The translations under genes and the position numbers were made by a program. A stretch of DNA of 64,000 bases from Adineta steineri (taxonomy: Eukaryota; Rotifera; Eurotatoria; Adinetida; Adinetidae). Below the pieces are notes generated by a model. It saw only the letters and a program-made list of their open reading frames with translations. It did no database searches and had not been told where the DNA came from. Location of the stretch: NCBI GenBank assembly GCA_905250115.1, contig CAJNOI010000266.1, positions 32,232 through 96,231 of the forward strand. Reading direction: 5' to 3'. Below, in pieces: positions 36,173 to 53,400 of the stretch. Each line of letters starts with the position of its first letter. Positions within the stretch are counted from its first letter, which is position 1.

Positions 36173-36935
36173 ATGAGTCAAATACGATTTTCAAATAGAC
36201 TGTCAAATACACAACCAAAGGAATCAACTAGTTCTTCACAACCACCTGTATCAAGCCCGGGAGAAGGAGGAGGAGATGGCGAAAATGAAATTACAGAAAC
36301 ATTAACAAAATCAAACAGATTTATTGGAAAAGATAAACTTGTACAGCAAATGGATGATCAATTAAAGCAATTTGAAGAATGGCATAAAAATCGAGATTGG
36401 CTTGCTTTTCATCATCATCATTATGATTGGTGGATGTTTCCTAGTAAGTTTTGAAATAATTATAATACTTTATACGTATAAAAATTCTTGTGTTTATTTT
36501 AGTTGATGAAATCAGTAGTCGAGGTACGACTTTTCAATTACCTGATGATGTTTTGAAAGATCTACGACAAGATGAGATTTTTATTGGTAAGCTTCGTAAA
36601 GGTGTACGTTTAATGGTTACCAGCTGGGGATGGGTATGTTTATTATTCAAAATGAATCTATATTTATTGTTTTATTTAAGGATATTGATAATAGTAAATA
36701 TTTTGACGAATGTGATGGTAAACAAAAATGGTCACATTGGCCTGTTCGATTGTATAAAGCTGGTAAATGTATGTGGTTATTTCAACAGAATGACTATTAT
36801 CAATCATTAAAAAAATTAGCTGAAGATATTAAAAATCGTCAAAAAGAAAAACTTGATTATTTTTCACATACAGTAAATGGTAAAGCTGATGTTCTTATTC
36901 AATGGGATAAAATGGAACGACTAAAATCTCCGTAA
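36173..36935 (+). CDS. Conserved protein of unknown function (HYDWWMFP motif)
   Basis: Exons 36173-36443, 36503-36633 and 36681-36935 join in phase, 218 residues. I do not recognise a named family, but the composition is that of a conserved globular domain rather than a chance frame: HHHHYDWWMFPIDEIS, RKGVRLMVTSWGWDID and WSHWPVRLYKAGKCMWLF are rich in Trp, His and Gly. The first 60 residues are Ser/Gly-rich. No membrane segment or signal peptide. The start at 36173 is preferred over the upstream in-frame Met at 36110 because an AAG acceptor immediately precedes it and the extra residues read like leader sequence. Confidence 0.82.
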
Positions 36936-37645
36936 TATTTTTATTTTTGTTTTTGTATACAAGAAATTAATAAACTTGTTTTGTAAAAAAAGAAAGCATT
37001 CAGTGATATAAACAAAAATATCGGAAAATAAATGACATTAATATTTACTTCAATTGTACTGTTCTTATTATAATACCTATAATTTATTAAGAATGATATT
37101 GTTACACTATTTTGCTTTCAATATAATTGTTTCGTATCAAATCAATATGAGAAAGCTATGCCATATTTGATTATGATATGCAATCTAATTTTATAGTCTA
37201 TCAATTATGAATGTCAGAATAAATATTTCAAATTCAGGAAGTTAGCGTTATTTGTTAAGAAGAATGTAAGCCATAGATGTTCTCTTTCTAAGTTAATATG
37301 ACATTACATATATAAATGTGAATTGAATGTCAATAGTCTTAATGTAAAATTTTATTCTATAGAATTTCTAGCTAACATAAGCGTGACAGACTCATTCCAA
37401 TCAACTATAGAGTTCTTCTTTTTTTGCTCAATGATTAATATAGCGGAAGTAGACAAAAAAAGAAAAATAATATCAAAAATGGAAGGAAACACATGCCAAT
37501 TCTTGATAAAAGCCACTTGAATAGTCATAATCATAAGAAAGAAAAAAAATGCCCGGTACATTTTATAATATTCTATTGTTCTATTCATCGTACTAAGAAC
37601 CTTCTTTTATTTATTCATACAGAATTTTATTGATCATTACGAAAT
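36936..37645. other. Intergenic region without recognised gene
   Basis: About 700 bp, AT-rich. I see no RNA gene or repeat element. Confidence 0.5.
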
Positions 37646-37858
37646 ATGTTAGATGGAATGAGCATTTTGATATATCCATTTTTAATTATACCTATTCTTT
37701 CGATAATACTTGCTTATATTATCGAATATATTCGAAAATCGATTCTTCAACGACGAAAACAACAAAGTCAAATGAATTATTTATCTATAATCGTACTTTC
37801 ATCAAATATACAAAATTTTCCACCGGTATATGAAACTTTATTTTTGGAAAAGATGTGA
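37646..37858 (+). CDS. Candidate small membrane protein
   Basis: A 70-residue open frame with one strong hydrophobic helix near the N-terminus (ILIYPFLIIPILSIILAYII) followed by a basic stretch (RKSILQRRKQQ), the layout of small integral membrane proteins with the tail inside. It ends 98 bp before the end of the convergent glycogen phosphorylase gene, so it could equally be untranslated sequence. No homology recognised. Confidence 0.3.
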   Translation: MLDGMSILIYPFLIIPILSIILAYIIEYIRKSILQRRKQQSQMNYLSIIVLSSNIQNFPPVYETLFLEKM

Positions 37859-37955
37859 TAAAATAGAAATTAAAGAAGAAAAGAAAAAAAAACTACTCGA
37901 ACATATCAACTACTATACTATATGATAAATATGGACGATGGTATCGTTAAAGGTT

Positions 37956-42715
<4,760 letters not shown>

Positions 42716-44083
42716 AATTTAAATGGAGTTATATGCAAATCTAAAACGAATGAAAAACACACACACCTCTTTGCCTTTTTATTTTGTTAAACAACATAAA
42801 AAAAGAGGTATTATTTACTCGAACCCCTTGTATTAAAATAACGAACGAGAAAAAGAAACGAAAAAGAAAAATACACACTTATTTTCTATTTTCTCTATAT
42901 GTAACATTTAGACGGACTTTTGCCGTTCTTCTATATTCGACACATGACAAGGTTCCCCATATGTAATCATACGCCGAGGGAGTGAAGCATCAAAGAAAAC
43001 AGTAAGAAACGAATTAATAGATATAAAAAAAACAACAATTATATTTTATTAAATAATGCCAAACTATAAATCATGCATTCAATGTATCGATGAATTTAAG
43101 GTTGGAATTTATTGTCGATATACTTTATATGCAAGACGTATATATTCGAAAGAAAATTTATCGATTATTCTAAAGTGCAAATAAAATCATCTGTTCTCTC
43201 TCATAAGATCCGCCGGACTGTTTCATAGGAGTCAGATAATATATATGCGATGTAATAAATCTTTATAAGATAAAATACTAGATATTAAACAAACTAGATA
43301 TACTGTTGACGTCGAAAGTCAACCATTAGATAAAAGATAATAATCTCTAAGGTATTCGAGTAAATAATATTAATCAAATCACGAAGTTTTTAATTAATTA
43401 GCGAAATCGAAGGTCTGTTTTTCACTCTGGCAAATGTTTTCATGATATCCCATCGATTAAGAATGCATGTTTTTACTTCATTTGTACTATGAAAGTAACA
43501 AACTAGGTTATTCATCTGCTCTTAAGAATATTGTTTTTTGTAATATACCTTGAAAGCTTATAGTTAAAGTAAATAACGTAAAAAATTGCAGGCCAACAAA
43601 AATTATGCCCTAGCATACGATTATTTGCTCTCATTTCTACAGATTGTTTAATCATATATAGCTTAATAAAATAAAGATTTAGACATTTTATTAAGTTTGG
43701 CATTCATACTTGATATATTTGATTATTATTTTAAAAGTATTATCAAAAGAAAAAGAAATAGATTTCATACATATATGTATCATTCTTATCTTTAATAGTA
43801 ATTTAATCTTGTGTAAAATATTAGAAAAGTTTTAGTGTTTACAATTAATCTTCATTTTCTATGTTAAAAATCGACGACTAAACTTATAATACATATTTAT
43901 TACTTTAACATTTTCTTTTTGTTTTTAAACTATCATGTTCATGTATTTTTCTTTTCATTCTTTTATCGATTGTTTTTATCATCATTTATAATATATCGAG
44001 GTACATTGCAAAACGTAACCTATGTTTATTATATTCTGTCCTAAGATAAATCAGATTAAAAATAAAGGTTAAAAACAAAATTT
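42716..44083. other. Intergenic region between glycogen phosphorylase and SLC35B1
   Basis: About 1.4 kb. The part next to 42716 should hold the phosphorylase promoter. Short open frames near 42784 and 43512 are not convincing. No repeat or RNA gene seen. Confidence 0.5.
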
Positions 44084-45496
44084 CTATCTATGATTAGCTC
44101 TTCCAAAAAATTGTTCAAGGAAAAGACCACAAAAAACAAGTGCTGTTCCAAATATTTGCTGGTTAGTTATTGGATTACCAAAGATAATTACAGAACAAAG
44201 TATAGTAAAAAATTTTCTTGTTGTTGTAAATATTGAACATGTCAATGGACCAAACCATTCAATAGTAAGAAAGATAAAATTCTAAAATAAACAATTTTAT
44301 ATTAGAACCTATACATAATAAACATATAAATATCATACTTGACCAATAGCACCGGTTAATCCAAGTAAAAACATTTGACCAAGAACATGAGGATAAAGTG
44401 TAATGAAATTAAATAAACCATAGATTTCACCTGTTGCTATTACACCAATAGATGCCCATAAACATGACCAAATATTCATTGAATACATCATATGATAAGC
44501 CTGAACTCTATGACTATTGCGAATTCTATCTTGTATACCACCTGTTAAACCATCAAATGCAAGTGAAACCATCTATATTAGAAAGATTAATAAGAATTGA
44601 TTGAAAACAACTGAACTGTTTTGACGGGGTAGATACTCATTAATAGGGGCGCTGCGTTCCTCAGGAACGAAACGCGAACGCAACTCATATTACGTTTTCT
44701 AGCATTCTTTGAACATCATGAAAGTATATTGTTCTCCGTTGAATTAATATATAATCAGTAGTAATTTTTCTTATTCATACATGCGTTAAACTGAAATTAG
44801 TAATTTTATCTTTCTTCTAAGTACTTACCAAAAGAAATTCTCCGATACCAATTATTCCACCTGATTCTACCATTTTTGTTGTTTCTTTTGGTTTCTTATA
44901 CATAAATAAGACTACACCTAAAACGAAATTTGATTTCATTTAAATATTTAATTATATTTATCATGATTTCTAACCAGCAACAATTAATAAAACATAGAAA
45001 TATTTTATTAATGGATATCTTCTTCTTGCTATTAGTACACCTAAAAGCATGACTGGTACAGGTTTAACTGATTTTCCAAGAACCTTAATAATGAAAACAA
45101 ATTTAAAATCTTATTAATTAATAATAAAATTATTTACCTGCATTGGATAACTAACAAATTCTAATGCATAATTACTTGCAAGCATTGCAAATAAATATGT
45201 AAATGATGCAAATGCATACATTTTTGATGGTGTTGTATCTCTAGGTGTATTTCGTACAACTAGTATGACTTTTGATACAATTGCATTAAAAATACATTGA
45301 AAAAATACAAGTGATAATATATAAGTAAATTTATCATTCTCTCCATATTTCTTTTTTACTCTATTAATAAGAAGAATTTTGGATTATATTAAAAAAATCA
45401 AAATCTTTACATTGATTCTTGAACAATACCAAATAAAAGATAGGCAACAAATATTCCAAGAAAACAAGCAAATAATTTAACTGATGACGATGACAT
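44084..45496 (-). CDS. SLC35B1: ER nucleotide (ATP/ADP, UDP-sugar) transporter SLC35B1
   Basis: Multi-pass solute carrier of the ER membrane, in mammals an ATP/ADP exchanger that fuels ER chaperones. Exons (minus) 45496-45411, 45360-45138, 45083-44975, 44917-44829, 44572-44339 and 44281-44084; phases close, 312 residues. Signature stretches: PTQVLGKS-type ([20 protein letters not shown]), [12 protein letters not shown], and the C-terminal [17 protein letters not shown]. Human SLC35B1 ends in a dilysine ER-retrieval tail; here the tail is GRANHR with no lysine pair. Intron 4 (44573-44828) contains a GC-rich palindromic insert. It is head-to-head with AP3D1. Confidence 0.95.
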
Positions 45497-45742
45497 TATT
45501 AATGACGTTGATGTTTTCCTGAAGTTTTTATTTGGTCAATAATTTCTACAAGGAAAAATAATAAATATCGTATATCTTACGTGGAAATTTGTCAGATTGT
45601 CGACTGGAAAGGAGGAAGAAGCAATCGAATAGAAGAAGTACTATGACATCTATAGAGAGAAAAGAAAGGTTTACGATAACGATAAATGGCTGGCTAAAAA
45701 TATATATGAATGAATGATTAAATATTTTACTTTTTACTTACT
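45497..45742. promoter_or_regulatory. Shared divergent promoter region, SLC35B1 / AP3D1
   Basis: 246 bp between divergent starts, the shortest head-to-head spacing in the window. No named element is visible; joint control is inferred from spacing. Confidence 0.4.
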
Positions 45743-48700
45743 ATGGCTATGTCGACAACGATGGATCAAGTTGTAAAACGAGCTAAAGATAGTTTCGGAC
45801 AAATGTTTGATAAAAGTCTACATGATCTTGTTCGAGGCATTCGAAATCATAAAGATAATGAAGTAAAATATTCATAAATTTAATTAAAAAAGTTACAAAT
45901 ATTTGTATTTTAGGCAAAATATATTAATGAAGCTATTGATGAAATTAAACAAGAACTTAAACAAGATAATATATCAATGAAAGCGAATGCTGTTAATAAA
46001 TTAACTTATGTAAAATAGATATTTTATTTTAATTTAATATGTCATTTATTTTATATAGCTTCAAATGCTCGGTTATGATATATCATGGAGTGCATTTAAT
46101 ATAATTGAAGTAATGAGTTCCAATAAATTTACTTTTAAAGTAAGTCAAAATTTAGATTCTTATCGTTATGAGAGAGTTTAAATAATGATTAAACAAGTAA
46201 CAACGATAGGTTCTACATATTCAGATATTTATTGTGAATTTTTCTTTCTCGAAGTTTTTATAATTAAATGAATTATGAGAGGATTTTCAGTAGGATTTAT
46301 ACTATGAACAAGTTATTATTTAATAGACAATACTTGATTACAACTGAACAACATTTTCTTTTTTACAAAGTTTTGTTTTCTGATTATTATATTTATATTA
46401 TTCTAGCGAATTGGATATCTTGCTGCTTCACAATGCTTTCATGAAGGAACAGATGTTTTAATGTTAACAACAAATATGATTCGAAAGGTTAATTTCTTTA
46501 ATGAATGTTTTATATTTATTTCAAAGACTATTTCAGGATTTAAGTAGCTCATCTATGTATGAATCAGCTGTTGCAATGAGTGGTCTTTCATGTTTTATAA
46601 ACGCTGATCTTGCACGAGATTTAGCAAATGATATTATGACTCTTGTAAGAAATAATTTCCATTTGTTTGTTTTTCGTTATTTTAAATCATATATATTATT
46701 AGATGACATCAACAAAACCATATATTCGTAAACGAGCTGTACTTCTATTATATAAAGTATTTCTTAATAATCCTGATGCACTTAAACCAGCATTTCCACG
46801 TTTAAAAGAAAAACTTGAAGATCCTGATCCAGGTAAATTGATATTAGTATAATCATAAGAAAGTTTTATTGTTTTATATACAATATCAGGTGTACAAGCT
46901 GCTGCTGTGAATGTTATCTGTGAATTAGCTAGACGTAATCCAAAAAATTATCTTGCATTAGCTCCAATATTTTTTCGTCTTATGACAACTTCTACAAATA
47001 ATTGGGTGTTAATTAAAATCATTAAATTAGTAAATAATTAAATTGATTTGTTCTTTTCTTCAAAATAAATTCTTTATTTTAGTTTGGTGCATTAACACCA
47101 TTAGAACCACGATTAGGCAAAAAATTAATTGAACCATTAACAAATTTAATTCATAGCACTTCAGCTATGTCTCTTTTATATGAATGTATTAATACTGTAG
47201 TTGCTGGTAATAAAAATTGTTTGATTAATAAACTTAAATTTCTTCTTATTATTTAAGTTCTCGTTTCAATCTCATCTGGTCTACCTAATCATAATGCTTC
47301 AATTCAATTATGTGTACAAAAACTTCGAATACTTATTGAAGATTCCGATCAAAATTGTATGAAATAAAACTTTAGTATTTTGTTTTTTTATCGTAATTTA
47401 ATCTAGTAAAATATCTTGGTTTACTTGCAATGTCAAAGATTTTACAAACACATCCAAAAAGTGTTCAAGCACATAATGATTTAATTATGCAATGTCTTGA
47501 TGATAAAGATGAATCAATTCGTTTACGTGCACTTGATCTTCTTTCTGGCATGGTAAAAATAGTTTTATGTAAATTCATCTTGCTTTCATTTTGCGTATAG
47601 GTATCAAAAAAAAATCTCATGGATATTGTACGTAAATTAATGATTCATATGGACAAATCTGAAGGATCACATTATCGAGATGAATTACTTTCAAAAATAA
47701 TTGAAATATGTAGTCAAAGTGATTATCAACATATCACTAATTTTGAATGGTAGATAAATATTGACTTTTTTGGTTTTTTTTGCTATACATTTATTTTCGT
47801 TTAACAGGTATATTAGTATATTAGTTGAATTAACTCGTCTTGAAGGTACAAAACATGGAAATCTCATAGCTCGACAAATGCTTGATGTTGCTGTTCGTGT
47901 TGAATCTATTCGACCATTTGCTTGTAATCAAATGGTAAATACTATATACTATTCTCTCTATATGAGCATACCTAAATGTGTAAAGCTGTGACATAAAACA
48001 AAGCACTTCTCTTCAACGCTACTAATAAGACTTAATTTGAAAACTGTTGAAGAGTATATAGATTTTCGCTAATGTTGCGACGCATGAAGAAACTGATACA
48101 ATGAATATCATCAGGATCGTTCAAGAAGTATTAGCATGCTCGATATAATCAATTTAATAACTACATATATTACAACCTGTTTACTATAATTATATCCGAC
48201 TATAAGGCTGACTCTTTTATTCTTTCTGATAATAGTTTCGTCAGTTTTTATTCAAAGAAAAACTATATATCGTCGTTTACTTTACTATTCTCAAGGCAAT
48301 TCGAAGTTTTATGAGAATTTAGCTAATAATCGCAAGTACAAATAAACAACTGTACTGCTACTAAGAAATGCATATTATACTTAATACATATGTTCATACT
48401 AAAACGATAGAGAACCGTTGAAAAAATGATATTTTCTAACTGTAAATTTATATATTATAGGCAATTCTTCTTGCAAATGCTCATGTATTTATAATTGGTT
48501 CAAGTTCTACGACTGTTGCTGAAGTTTTATATGCAGCAGCATGGATTTGTGGAGAATTTTGTTCGTAAGTTATTAAAGAAAAAAAATCTTTATCTATTCA
48601 ATGAATATTTTTTTTTCTTCGTCTAGTTATTTAAAAGAACCACAAAAAACTCTTGAATCAATACTTAATACAAAAATTATTTTATTTCCTGGACATATTC

Positions 48701-51456
48701 AATCTGTTTATTATCAAAATATTCTTAAAATTATAACATATTTAATTCAATCATCAGATAATGATGAAATTTTAGCGAAACAATTAGTTACAATGACAAT
48801 CGATAAAATGTCAATATTTTTATCGAGTGGTGATGTTGAAGCACAAGAACGAGTATGTTTATTAATTTAATTTTTTATCTCTTTATTCAATACATAGAGA
48901 AAATTTGTTTATTTAGGCAAGTATTACTTTACATATTCTTAAAACAGTATTAAAATTAATTGAAAAATCGGAATTTAATGTTAATGAACTATCAGCATTG
49001 TTTGATGGTGTTCTTAATCCAGTTGCTGCTAAAGCTCAAAGAAAAGTTGCTATACCAAATGGGTAAATCATTTGTTTTTTTGTTTATATATAAAAAGATT
49101 TTGTATATTATAGTTTGGATTTGGATGCATGGATAAATGATCCTCCATCTGAAAGTGAAGATGAATCAGTAACAACAGATTCTCGTCATGATAATTCAGG
49201 ATTTTTTTATGGTAAACATGAAGAAAATTATTCATCAAATTCATATTCAAATGAAACATCAAATTATCAACAACCGAGAAATTATGTTGAACCAACAACT
49301 GATGAATTAGAAAAACAAAGAGAATCAAGAAAACAAAGTGAAAACATGAATCCATTCTATTTAAAGGATAGCAAAAAAACAAAACTAACACAAAAGGTAT
49401 ATTGACGTTTATAGTGGTAGAAATCTAAACTCACTAACTGTGATAAACATGACCATAGAATCCTTTCATTTCAATACACTTGTATCCGCTGCTCTTACAA
49501 GAATCATCTATATTATTCTTGATAGATCACGCAAACTATTATTGTATTGATTATGATAATTAGTTCTTATAATTTATCTTTAAATTCTAGCATGAAACAT
49601 CGATCGATCATTCAAATGGTAACGAAAGTATGCCATCAACTCCAGACAAAGGAACAATACCAGCTAATTTACAAATTTCACTTTCTGATCAATTATATCG
49701 ACAATCAAAAATTGATGAAGAAAATCGACGTTTGAAGAAAAAATCGAAAAGTGATGGTGGATCATCAAAAAAAGGAAAGAAATCTTCGAAAAAATCCGAT
49801 ATAGCAGCAATCGATGAAAATGAAGATGACATCTATCCAACTGTTCAAGTTACACGTGGTGGTGAATTACCTGAAGGTGTTACAGAAAGTGGACATGAAG
49901 ATAATGATGATGATATAGGTAGTGGAAGAAATAAAAAATATGATCCACATCGAGCACTTAATATTGATTTTAATGAAAAACCTATTCAAGCAACATACAC
50001 TCCACCACCATCTCAGCTCAAAGAACCATCTAAAAAATTAGTTGAAACTCCTCCTGTATCAGTTGAAAAAGTAAAGAAATCTAAGAAAAAGAAAACAATT
50101 GAAAACCAAATCGAACCATCAACATCTAAATCTAAACATAAACGAGAACGTAGTGATTATAAAGATTTGGGATCACCAGCTGATGATGATGACAAACATG
50201 TATTACAATCTGCGGTTGCTGCTCCTAGTCCTACTCCTGCGCCTGTTTCTGCTGCATCTCCTGTTATCGAAGAGAAACCAAAGAAAAAGAAAATTAAAGA
50301 AAAAAAATCAATATCAAAAACAGCAATACCAGATGCAAATGATTCTGCTTCACTTCTACTCGATATTATGAGCGATGATATTCATCCAATAAATCAATCT
50401 AACCAACAATACAATGAACAAGATTCGTATAAACTAGCTGCTCAAACAGACAATTTAATAATAGTAAGTTCACTGACTAACTGAAATATTTTATCTAGTG
50501 GGTGGGTGGCGTCCATTGGAAAAAAGAAAATTGAATAAAACATGAATACTCAAATTAATATTTGATTTATTTTTAGGAATATTTAATAACTCCTAATTCA
50601 TCAACAGCTGAACTTGATGTAACATTTCTCCTCAAAAATCAAACATCATCTATAATTGATCATATTGATATTCATGTTATCGATAGTATGAGCTCAAAAT
50701 TACTTAATACAACAAGTGCAAATCGTATTTCATTTACAACAATAAGTCTTTTTCCACGTTCACAAAATTATATACATATATATTTCGCAATAAATGCAAT
50801 ATCATTTTCTCAAAATTTAAAAACAACATTATCTTATACTATAAATGTAAGTTTAAAATGAAACAATGTTCAAATAAACATTTTTTTGTTCTTATAATCT
50901 ATTTAGGGATCAAATAAAAATGAAAAAGATTCAATTGAATTTAAACTTAATCTACCATGTTCACAATATTTAAGAAAAAAACCGATGAATTCGTAAGAAT
51001 ATTTCTTTTGATTTAACTAACTAATTGATTTAAAATATTTTTATAATTAAGAAATGCATTTGCTGATTTAATGAGTTCTGGTACATTGACATGTCAATCA
51101 CATATAGATATTCCATTATCAAATCAAGATTTTGTATCGAGAATTAAAACAATTTGTCAATCTTATCGATTAACGAGTTTGTAGAAAAAAAACAAAATTG
51201 GCTTTTTCTATTTTGTTTATTATTTAAGTTGTTGAACAAATCAATGCCGCTGCATCATTATATGCTGAAACAATACTTGGACAACCTATAGCATTTTTAT
51301 TGAAATCAACAGTATGTATATATATTTCTTTTAAATCTGTTTTATAATATTCGGTTTATTTAGAATTCTCAAACTAATATCTCAGTCGATGGTAAATCAA
51401 CCGAAACACATTTTCTTTCCAATTTAATGGAAGAAATAAAAACATCATTGAAATAA
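45743..51456 (+). CDS. AP3D1: AP-3 complex subunit delta
   Basis: Large adaptin of the AP-3 coat that sorts cargo from endosomes to lysosome-related organelles. Twenty-two exons: 45743-45862, 45914-46009, 46059-46139, 46407-46487, 46537-46644, 46703-46832, 46890-47029, 47083-47206, 47258-47356, 47407-47552, 47601-47749, 47808-47934, 48461-48564, 48627-48852, 48917-49062, 49114-49396, 49591-50463, 50577-50846, 50907-50992, 51052-51176, 51229-51311, 51364-51456; phases close, 1229 residues. The adaptin trunk is very conserved (DLVRGIRNHK, GYDISWSAFNIIEVM, NWVLIKIIKLFGALTPLEP). After LDLDAWI comes a long Lys/Glu-rich hinge, mostly in the 873-bp exon 17, then a delta-type ear ending NLMEEIKTSLK. 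The hinge keeps the KKKSKK-type clusters of animal delta. Confidence 0.97.
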
Positions 51457-52019
51457 TTTGTTTATTTTATCTTGTTGTTCATTCCATTTATTTCATTCTT
51501 TTTATTTTTTATTCCATGGACAGTATTTATATATAAAAACACAAAAAGAAAAAAAAATGACAACTAACAAACAGTGATTCATCTTTTTTGTTTTGTTTTC
51601 TTGCCATCTAATATCTTTATTTAAAATAGGGAAAGCAATATTTTTTTATGTATTCAATAAATCGAATACACGATAGAATACGTTCGTTTTTTTGTTCTGT
51701 TCTGAATGAATATAGTTAATTTTCGTATTGACGACAATTATAACGTTATATGATGATAAAAAATGGAAAATTAAAGGACAAATTATCGGTTAGATTTAAC
51801 AAGAAAGAGAACGTTTTTCTTTATGACATTCAGTGAGTTTACATGTGAAGTCATAAAATTTCGAATTGGTAAATTTGGATTTGATCCAAAAAAGACAAAT
51901 GTCGAAAGTCGATGAACAAAGAAGTTTTTGTCAGTGTTCGGATGAAGATTTAGTATTTAACAGTAATAAAATAATCATGAAAGGTCTTTTTAGTAAAGAT
52001 CAGTGATGGCACTTTACTT

Positions 52020-52082
52020 TAGGGTGTGGGTGTAGATGATACTCCTCTCTTCACCCACATTCACACCTACCATCAATGTCTA
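52020..52082. repeat. Telomere-like inverted repeat
   Basis: AGGGTGTGGGTGTAGATGAT is followed after a short loop by TCACCCACATTCACACCTACC, an imperfect hairpin. It is followed by AATGTCTAGG, close to the AATGTCTAAG that follows the 4.2-kb copy. Confidence 0.55.
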
Positions 52083-52380
52083 GGATTTGACATCAATTAA
52101 CAATATCAGATTAAGTGGTATCGTATGAGACGAATTCTAGTAGTTGTTCGTAACAACACCAAATGCGTTCGAAACGAGGTTTAAAGTGTTACAAAGACAA
52201 GCAAACAATAACTTTAGATTTATGAGCAAATGCATATAAATGGATCAAATCGAAGAAGACAAGATTCTTGGTTGAATTCGAGAATTCTATTGAATACTAT
52301 ATACTTGATCGGCATCAAACAACAATTACCAACGTTAATATTGATGCAATGAAGAAATTGAAATGGTACTCCTTTGATCA

Positions 52381-52486
52381 GGGTCTGGGTGCGGGTGTCT
52401 GTTTCTCATTCACACCCACACCCACATCCACATCCACACCCACATCCACACACACACCCTCACACACACACACCCACACCCTCAAG
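52381..52486. repeat. Telomere-like tract, expanded CCACACCCA array
   Basis: A short G-strand part (GGGTCTGGGTGCGGGTGTCTG) precedes about 80 bp of CCACACCCA/CCACATCCA and CACACA repeats, the longest such tract in the window. The G-strand and C-strand parts are mutually complementary. Confidence 0.6.
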
Positions 52487-52659
52487 ATGGTTGAGTATTT
52501 GAATATTCGAATAATTGAATAATTGAAAATTTGAAAATCCCAAGTATCCAACCATAATATTTGAACATGTAAACTCAAATTTGAATATTTGAGTGTTTGA
52601 ATTCAAATTTCGTATTTGACACTAATGAAAATTTTCATTTTTATGTAATTTGTTTGTAG

Positions 52660-52700
52660 CAAACACAATATCAAACAACTCGAATGAAATTCGCCAACTT
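52660..52700 (-). pseudogene. Relic of polyketide synthase methyltransferase coding sequence
   Basis: About 41 bp match the plus-strand sequence near 58804-58844 inside the polyketide synthase with five differences, all transitions, including a 19-base exact core (AGCAAACACAATATCAAAC). Read on the minus strand it still encodes FELFDIVFATN against FESFDIVFAAN in the intact gene. Sequence on both sides does not align by eye. It is a short fragment of that gene or of a lost paralogue. Confidence 0.6.
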
Positions 52701-52710
52701 ACACGAACAC

Positions 52711-53400
52711 ATGGTGAACTAACCCTTCTTAATGATTATTAAAATCAGTCGAAACCTTAAGATTGCACGCTTCTATTTCAACATCAATAGTTGTCATTGT
52801 AAATCTAATGTTTCGTTTCATTTGTATTTTTGTGATAGTAAATGCATTATATTATTATTGTTATTATTCGACAAAACACATAATTTGTCAATTTCTAATA
52901 ACAGATGGTGAACTTACTCCAGTTCATAATTATTGAAATTACTCGAAACGTCTAGACTCCACCATTCACTTCAAGATCAATAATAGTCACTGTGAAATTA
53001 GAACATCGTTTTATTTGTTTTTTTTCTCATATGAAACCAATTATTTTATTATTACTATTAAACATGACACATACATAATAGTTCATTTTCCAACAATAGA
53101 TGGTGAAGACACTCCAGTTACTGACTATTAAAATTAGTCGTAACGTCGATATTGTACTCAGTTGCATCAACTTCAATAATTTTACTTCAAAATTAAAAAA
53201 CGAATGCGATTGTGAAATAGACCCAAGCGATGTTTTATCTATGGAAAATAGAAAAGTTGATATATATATATATATATATAAATACCTTCGCAGTATATAT
53301 ACCTGCTGCTGATGGTGAGATATTATAATGCGGGATTAGTTTCATTCACGAAACTCGAAACAATAAAACAAAATAAGTGTATTGGGAAAATAAAGGTAAT
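52711..53400. repeat. Degenerate tandem repeat, about 195-bp period
   Basis: Copies start with ATGGTGAA/ATGGTGAG at 52711, 52905, 53100 and about 53308. Each is followed by a related block (CCAGTTCATAATTATTGAAATTACTCGAAACG in copy 2 and close variants; trimmed here) and an AT-rich TTATTATTA stretch. Spacing is 194, 195 and about 208 bp. Identity between copies looks like 60-75 percent by eye. No coding potential is evident. Confidence 0.55.

Larger units (their letters stand above)
51457..52660. other. Right flank, proximal part
   Basis: No gene recognised. The 3' UTR of AP3D1 comes first. Contains two telomere-like tracts listed separately (52020-52082 and 52381-52486). Confidence 0.5.

Noticed and set aside
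52383-52486. CCACACCCA array as a true chromosome end or as a CRISPR-like array
   Set aside because: Sequence continues normally on both sides and contains a full gene beyond it, so it is internal; there are no regular spacers.
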